From Nectonema munidae (taxonomy: Eukaryota; Nematomorpha; Nectonematoida; Nectonematidae), in the NCBI GenBank assembly GCA_030549495.1, contig JAUIRK010000976.1, positions 606,501 to 670,500 on the forward strand: a stretch of DNA of 64,000 bases, written 5' to 3'. The position numbers were made by a program, and so were the translations under genes. The notes under the pieces were generated by a model that was given only the letters and a program-made list of their open reading frames with translations, had not been told where the DNA came from and did not search any database. Shown one piece after another: positions 58,225-64,000 of the stretch; position 1 is the stretch's first letter; every line of letters begins with the position of its first letter.

Positions 58225-59601
58225 GTAAACACTATTAAATGCAATGATTATTTTGATTTCCAAAGCAAATAATGTGTTAACGAGAACTTGATATATATTT
58301 TGCCCTATCAGTGAGGAAAATATTTTTCAAATTTTTCAAGTTATATGATATTTTTTAATATAATTTAGATTGCGCTTTTTTATAAAAAATCACACGTGTT
58401 TTGATTTTAATTTAAAATTATATTTGTAAGCAATTAATTAAAAATGCTTTTAAATGTCTTTCATTAAAATCTTTTTGTTTTAAAGTGTTATTATTTTTTT
58501 TAAATTTCGTTCGAAATTCATATTAGATCAAAATATAAATTAATTCAAAAATTTATTGATTTCGTTTTTAAATAAAAAATTATTTAAAAAAAATTTCCAC
58601 ATAAAAAAAGAGTAAAAGTTTACAAAATATTTTATAATATTAAGAATTTCATAGAAATTTTAAAAATACACGATAAACTCTAGCTGCAACGTTACACTGC
58701 TCATACATAATTCCAGAGTTTCAAATGTTTGCCTTAATTTCCAGAGTTTCAAACTTTTTATATTTAGAATCTGTAATTTCAATATAAGTGTCAATAAGTA
58801 AACAAACTATTTTTTTATGATGGATATCTAAAATTTTAGAAATATTTTTTAGAGAAATTAAATTCTCCCGAATTTGTTTTTGAACCATCATTCAAGGACA
58901 TAACCTAAACAAGAGTCAAGTTTTAAACGCGTAATTAAGTTGTCCAAGAAAGAGCTCAAAATGTCTTTCAGACACAACAGAGTTACGAAAAAGTGAGATT
59001 CATTTTCTAGTTGCATAATTCTTGAAGATTAACTCATCCTTTCTACTTTTAACTTTAAAAAATGGAATAACAAAAAACTACCATTTTTTATCAAGTTTAT
59101 TAGTACGAGCATGATAAAAATTAGGCCACATTACTTTTAATAAGTCGTAGCATCAAAATTAGTTTATGTTTTTTCTTCCAGCACCACCACTTAGTTAAAA
59201 TGTTAATGGATAATTTGTGTACAAAGATATTTGTTAATGTGAGTAAACCGTTAAGTACTAGGGCGCCAACCCGTTTGCTTTTTTATTTATAAAATCGCAT
59301 ATTCTATCTTCTAAAATTTTTTTATAAATAATAAAGCTAAAAAAGTTTTATTTATTTCTTATTTTTGATTTGAAATATGACATTGAAGAAAAGACTCTTT
59401 CTGGAAGAGATGTGGTTTTTTTCTTTTTATAGCATTGTAAGTCAACTCTAAATTTTCAGTTCTTTTTTAATTAAATTAAATGTAAATACTTTCTCCGTTG
59501 AGGCACTTTTTTATTTATTATATTTTTATATACTTCTCTAATTTATCCTTTAAATAGAGATTTTATTTTTTCACATTTTCTTTCGATATTTTCTTCTTCA
59601 A
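58225..59601. other. Downstream of the last Sec7 exon found
   Basis: AT-rich; the next Sec7 exon was expected here (phase 1) but none was recognised. A frame after TTCTTCCAG at 59181 (HHHLVKMLMDN) has no match and the wrong phase. Confidence 0.4.
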
Positions 59602-59739
59602 TAACCCATTAAGTACCATAGAAATCAGACGATATTTAAAAAAACGCAGACGATTTATATTCAAAGTCATTGAAAAAAGCAGACGAAGATGAAATTACTT
59701 ATGTTCCCAAATGGGAACATTGGGACTTAATGGGTTTAA
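59602..59739 (+). mobile_element. piggyBac-derived MITE, forward copy
   Basis: TAACCCATTAAGTACC at the left and GGGACTTAATGGGTTTAA at the right form inverted repeats beside TTAA. Interior: ATCAGACGATATTTAAA, GCAGACGATTTATATTC, GCAGACGAAGATGAAATTAC, ATGTTCCCAAATGGGAAC (small palindrome). Three GCAGACGA/ATCAGACGAT boxes spaced about 35 bases apart look like subterminal binding repeats. Confidence 0.8.
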
Positions 59740-59905
59740 TAATATCATAAAACAAAAGGTACTACTTGCTATGTTCACATCATGATTACAAAACATGTGT
59801 TTGTTTAGGATTTTTGATTACATGCAAACATTCTTAAAAGGAAGTTTACATCATAATCAGAATCATTATCTTATAACTATTTTCAAGCTTTGAAAAAGTA
59901 AATAG

Positions 59906-60042
59906 TTAACCCATTTAGGGCCAATGTTCCTATTTTGGAACATAAGTAATTTCATCTTCGTCTGCTTTTTTCAATGACTTTGAATATAAATCGTCTGCGT
60001 TTTTTAGATGTCGTCTGCTTTGCTTGGCCTTAAATGGGTTAA
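59906..60042 (-). mobile_element. piggyBac-derived MITE, inverted copy with TTAA on both sides
   Basis: TTAA CCCATTTAGGGCC at the left and GGCCTTAAATGGG TTAA at the right. Inside are three TCGTCTGC boxes and the palindrome ATGTTCCTATTTTGGAACAT. Same family as 59602-59739 but in the opposite orientation, about 166 bases away. Confidence 0.85.
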
Positions 60043-60195
60043 GGGGCGTGAGTAAGGTTGGTTAGATATTGGGTTTCGATAACTCAAAATCTTGGATTCG
60101 ATCCCTCATCAAGCCTAATTTCTTCATAGCTAGTTACAAGCGGCGCAAATGTGCCTTCTCGATGAAAACACCCTGCGCGACCTTTACCTTTATAA
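60043..60195 (+). repeat. tRNA-derived SINE directly abutting a MITE
   Basis: GGGGCGTGAGTAAGGTTGGT, GATTCGATCCCTCATCAAGC, GCTAGTTACAAGCGGCGCAA, TCGATGAAAACACCCTGCGC, ending GACCTTTACCTTTATA. It begins at the base after the MITE's TTAA, so one inserted next to or into the other. The longest copy in the window. Confidence 0.8.
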
Positions 60196-60980
60196 ATATA
60201 GAATAGACATGCTATAAGTATATATACTTGTAAAAATAAGTCATAAATTATGAATACCCCGGGGTATTTACTTATTTTTTCCTGAAGTACAGAGTTACAT
60301 TTTCTTAGGTTTACTCCTGAGTAGGAGTCCCCGAGGTGGACTTTATATTAAGTTCGCCCAAAAAAGAATCCAAGGCAAATCTATAACGTGATCGCACTCC
60401 TTCGACACCGACAATCAAGCACTAACGCTGCTCAACTGCATTTTACATAAATATATAAAAAAGTAATCCGTTAGATTTCATATCGGGAATTCTAGGGAAG
60501 TAATAGAATTCCTAGATTTGAGAATTTTTATTCAAAAATTAGAGGGATAATGGGATTCCACTTGAAACAAACTCAAGTGAAGAGCGTTGTTTGGGGAATA
60601 TTCGTTTTAAACGGGTTAAGAAACGCCGATTTTTACTTATAAGGTATAAATGTATATGATTTTTAAATTAAGGAGTAGAGTGCACAAGAGAATTGGATAA
60701 CGATTATTTGAAGCAAGTCTACAAAACGATAAAAAGTAGAAAAATAACGAGGATAGCAAAGGAAAAGGAAGTATCGAAGGAAAGAAAAGAAAAAATAAAT
60801 GCCACAATTCGATTTTAACTCATGTGTAATTCTCAACTACTTTTAAACATTTTTATATTAAAAATTTTTGTTTTATTAATAAATTTAAAGGTTTTGCATA
60901 TTTTTATTAATATCGTATGGAGTGATTGGGATATGCTGTGCTTCGCGTACTCACCATATTCCCATCATCATCACTGCTTT
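60196..60980. other. Region 3' of SNRNP40
   Basis: Contains AATAAA-type signals on the minus strand (about 60870-60915, ATTAATAAAA) suited to SNRNP40 polyadenylation. Palindromic TACCCCGGGGTA occurs at 60256. Nothing else recognised. Confidence 0.4.
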
Positions 60981-62533
60981 TTACAACAGAACTTCTCCAA
61001 GGTAAATAGTTTTATCACTTGAGCAAGATGCAACTGAAAAATAACAAAGTCATTATCAATCAAACCCTCTTAAAGTTGGAACATACTGATGGGCTGTGTG
61101 GGATGGAAATCTACATCGTTAACAGATGCTTTATGGCCCGAAAGTTTGTACAAAATTCTATGCGAAGCAACATCCCAAATGTAGAGAAAGTGATTGGCTG
61201 AACCACTCGATATTTTTCTGCCATCCGGAGACCAAGTGCAGCGTAACAAATTCTTAAATTGAAAAAAGGATAAAGTGGAACATGAGGTTGCTTTCGATTA
61301 GCAAACATTAAAATGTGTTAAAAAAAAGAAGGAATGATATGGGAGCTAATAAAAATGTCACAATTCAAAATACTCCAAAGCTCTCCATTACTGTTTTTAC
61401 CTTCAAATTAAAATAACTGAACATCAAATAAAAAAACTGAATTTCAAATTAAGGAACTCTAACTTCAAATAAAATAACTCGATTTCAATTTAAAAGTATT
61501 AAATTTTAAACTAATAACGAATCTAAAATCAGGCAAAACTGAAGTAAAAGTTTTATTTATTAACATAAAAAATTTTAATTTTATAATAAAAATATTTATG
61601 TTTGTTTATTTTTTGTGTATTTTTTACATATAGCAAGGCCATAATCATTGGAAAAAAAGTAAAAAAGGTGAAATTAAATTGGAAAAGAACGAATTTAAAC
61701 TAAAAATGATATAAAATATTTTTATTTATTAAAATTAGGGTGTTCTTAAAAAGATTAAAAGGAATGAAGATTAATAAATTCATAAAAGAGGAGATTCATC
61801 TGTATACTGCATAAAAACTTAAAAAAGAGAGGAAGTAACAAAGTATATTTTCACGAACTTTTTTTGTGAATATAAGAGATGCCCATTATATTTTAATGGC
61901 TCAGATATATCGGTATTATTTAGTTATATTTTCAAAAATATCTTTTTCATAAAATTTTATACCTAATTAAAATATACTTTACCAATGGGAAAGAGTGGGA
62001 CTTTAAAGATTGAAAAAATATTAAAAATTTGATTGGTACAAATGAATAAATATTTACTTTTTCAAAATTATGCATGTGACCAGTAAAAGCTTTGATACAT
62101 CGTGTGGAGGTAGCACAATAAGGTCTAATATCCCATATGCGAACTATAATAGAAAATATAAAATAACTATAAAGTATATAAAATAAAAGTTTGTAGGAAA
62201 TCTCCCGAAGTGAATTGTCGGTTGTGCGAATATAATTTATATCCGTGTTATCTTGAAAATGGTTACCCCAAATACTATGCTTATTTCTAAGTATGCTATG
62301 ATTCCAGCGCTTTAATTTTACAATTACCCCGAAAAGGACAATTACACCTCTAGAACAAAGACCCGCAAGAGTTATCCGGTAATTATGTTGAAAACTACAA
62401 ACTTTTGATTTCATTCGTCTGTCCCAATTTGTTCACTTACAAAAATTGTATTATCAATTCCACCTGCGAATATTTGATCTGAAGTATCATTGAAAGCAAC
62501 CGATGTTATTGGGTAATTATGTTGAAACGCATC
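60981..62533 (-). CDS. SNRNP40: SNRNP40, U5 snRNP 40-kDa WD40 protein, C-terminal part
   Basis: A WD40 propeller protein of the U5 snRNP and spliceosome (family knowledge). Minus-strand exons: 62533-62441 (FQHNYPITSVAFNDTSDQ, IFAGGIDNTIF, then GTAAGT), 62143-62058 (VRIWDIRPYCATSTRCIKAF, TGHMHNFEK), 61252-61087 (NLLRCTWSPDGRKISSGSAN, HFLYIWDVASHRILYKLSGH, KASVNDVDFHPTQPI, then GTATGT) and 61033-60981 (ASCSSDKTIYLGEVLL, stop). The last three have canonical sites and consistent phases and match the SNRNP40 C-terminus closely. The exon for the WD repeat after GGIDN (WDLR...MDNT) is not visible between 62143 and 62441, and the first exon listed lacks a clear acceptor and meets an in-frame stop just upstream. 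The N-terminal WD repeats would lie beyond 64000 or are lost. Either a real gene with unrecognised exons or a partial copy. Confidence 0.8.
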
Positions 62534-63297
62534 ATATTGATGTTAGTATAGATGCAAGAGAAGGTCGAAGTTGAGTGTGTACTGCACATATGTGAGCAAA
62601 ATTTATCGATGTGTATGTTTTATATTGTGAATAAAACATAATTTATTAGTGAGTTTTGTTGTCCTTATTTAATTGTGTGCATGCATTCCAATGAAAACTA
62701 GAAAATCGCTTCAAATAGAGTAATTAAGTCAAAGAATAAAAAATTCCCGATGCAAAATATCAAGCAAATGTGGTTCAGGCTAAATCTAACAATACTAAAA
62801 AACTGACCATGAGAACAAGATGACACAAGATTCAAGTGAGTAGAATTTGTAAAACAGTTTAGATCGAGGTTTAAACCGTGTTCTTTGCATATGTGCGGTT
62901 AACACTGACTTTTGGTCTGATAATTTATTGACAGTATTGAATATTGGAAATAAACATTTTCCTTGAAAAATTCTTACATAAGACAAAGTTGAGGCTGGAA
63001 ACTTGTTGAAAAAAGTATCCACTTATAGTCCAAAAAATACAAGGAGGTAGAGGGTACATTATCCTTATGGACGAAACAGCAAAGAGCGAGGGGCGGGGAA
63101 TTAATCTAGATTCTATCATTTTAGTCTGTTCACCCTAAATAGAAGACAATTTTTTGTTTGTTAAAATATCTGAATTCTTCTTTCTTCAAATATTGCTGGA
63201 CTCTATTTTGAAGCAGGCGAATTGGATCTTGGGTCACTACTGCACCATACGAAAAGAAATAATATAGAGAAATTTTGGTTTGGCTAAAAGAAAATGT
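62534..63297. other. No recognised feature
   Basis: Upstream SNRNP40 exons would be expected on the minus strand. A phrase near 62840 (NSTHLNLVSSCSHG) vaguely recalls a WD strand but is not convincing. Confidence 0.35.
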
Positions 63298-63434
63298 TTA
63301 ATCCATTTACGGCCAATGTTCCTATTTTGGAACATAAGTAATTTCATCTTCGTCTGCTTTTTTCAATGACTTTGAATATATATCGTCTGTGTTTTTTAGA
63401 TATCGTCTGCTTTGCTTGGCCTTAAATGGGTTAA
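63298..63434 (-). mobile_element. piggyBac-derived MITE with TTAA on both sides
   Basis: TTAATCCATTTACGGCC at the left, GGCCTTAAATGGGTTAA at the right, with the same TCGTCTGC boxes and ATGTTCCTATTTTGGAACAT palindrome as 59906-60042; the two copies differ at only a few positions and have the same length (137 bp). Confidence 0.85.
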
Positions 63435-63560
63435 ACAAAGGAATCATATTTCTTTGAAGAAGGCATAGTACGTATATGAATGAAGGCAAGTTTTTGGAAC
63501 TCTGAATAAGCAGAGAGATGAGAGGGTGTGCGCAAAATATTAAGAAATATAGAGTCCATT

Positions 63561-63610
63561 TATGACTATAAAGGTAAAAGGTCTTTGGATGTTTTCATTG
63601 AAAAGAACCC
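63561..63610 (-). repeat. SINE tail fragment, minus strand
   Basis: ACTATAAAGGTAAAAGGTC and GGATGTTTTCATTGAAAAG are the reverse complement of the SINE tail (CTTCTCGATGAAAACACC...GACCTTTACCTTTATA) with a few changes. The head is missing. Confidence 0.55.
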
Positions 63611-64000
63611 AAGACATGGCGGTACAAAACAAAGTATTTAGCTTTATAACACAAGTGTTACATCTTATTTAAGATAAGTAATTTTAAAGGAGAAGCACTA
63701 CAAAGTTCCATTTTGTAAAAAAACTTAAATAGAAAATTTATGACACAAAGTTTAGCCTTGCGTACCGAATATCTATAAGAAGATATACAGAGAAACAAAA
63801 AAGGTTTTTATTGATCATTCAAATAAATAAAAGAAACTGCTGAAAAATTATTTTATTTTATATTAAAAATCTCTTTGTAGTTGTTGATGCAGTCCTTAAT
63901 AAATTGAGAATGATCAGAGGCGCCTTTAAAACTAAAAGGGATCCACAGGGACCAATTTGGGAGCGTGTTTTAAAATAATATGCGCACCGGTCCCAGAAAA
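63611..64000. other. No recognised feature
   Basis: Nothing coding or repeat-like recognised; the end (AAAGGGATCCACAGGGACC) may continue into a repeat outside the window. Confidence 0.35.

Noticed and set aside
59181-59240. Possible next Sec7 exon after TTCTTCCAG
   Set aside because: The needed phase gives a stop and the sequence does not resemble the end of a Sec7 domain or a PH domain.
61947-62414. 155-codon minus-strand frame around the SNRNP40 exon
   Set aside because: Most of it is intron; only the VRIWDIRP...HNFEK part is a real exon bounded by splice sites.

Overview
The window is AT-rich eukaryotic DNA from an invertebrate animal. The genes are split by spliceosomal introns, the protein families are animal ones (ENPP, BTB-kelch, Sec7 ArfGEF, SNRNP40), and the non-coding space is full of DNA transposons, LINEs and tRNA-derived SINEs. 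I cannot name the species; the repeat mix would suit an arthropod-like genome, but that is only inference. No prokaryotic features, CRISPR arrays or rRNA genes are visible.

Layout. 1-3.1 kb: repeats and unassigned DNA. 3.1-9.3 kb: a transposon stack made of a 2.2-kb terminal-inverted-repeat element with G-run hairpins at both ends, abutting a piggyBac element, which holds a hAT element, which holds a SINE. 9.7-12.1 kb: a decayed, intron-bearing Notchless (NLE1) copy. 14.3-21.2 kb, minus strand: a BTB-BACK-kelch gene whose 4.2-kb intron holds a dead piggyBac. 22-31 kb: a MITE inside a MITE, a homopolymer-rich tract, and three LINE relics, one split by a hAT element with a clean 8-bp target duplication. 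32.2-48.8 kb, plus strand: an ectonucleotide pyrophosphatase/phosphodiesterase (ENPP1-3 type) with all metal-binding and nucleophile residues that I could check; its introns hold hAT elements, a SINE and a LINE. 50.8-58.2 kb, plus strand: a Sec7-domain Arf guanine exchange factor. 61.0-62.5 kb, minus strand: the 3' end of SNRNP40 (U5 snRNP 40-kDa WD40 protein). The last 4.5 kb carries three copies of a small TTAA-flanked MITE and two SINE pieces.

The host genes are functionally unrelated (extracellular nucleotide hydrolysis, Arf activation, splicing, probable ubiquitin-ligase adaptor). What ties the window together is its mobile DNA. The TTAA-flanked MITEs at 45.5, 59.6, 59.9 and 63.3 kb share their left end with the piggyBac at 5.34 kb, so they look like its deletion derivatives, and one SINE family occurs at least six times. 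I see no convincing new gene system; the most unusual objects are the G-run-tipped element and the nested insertions.
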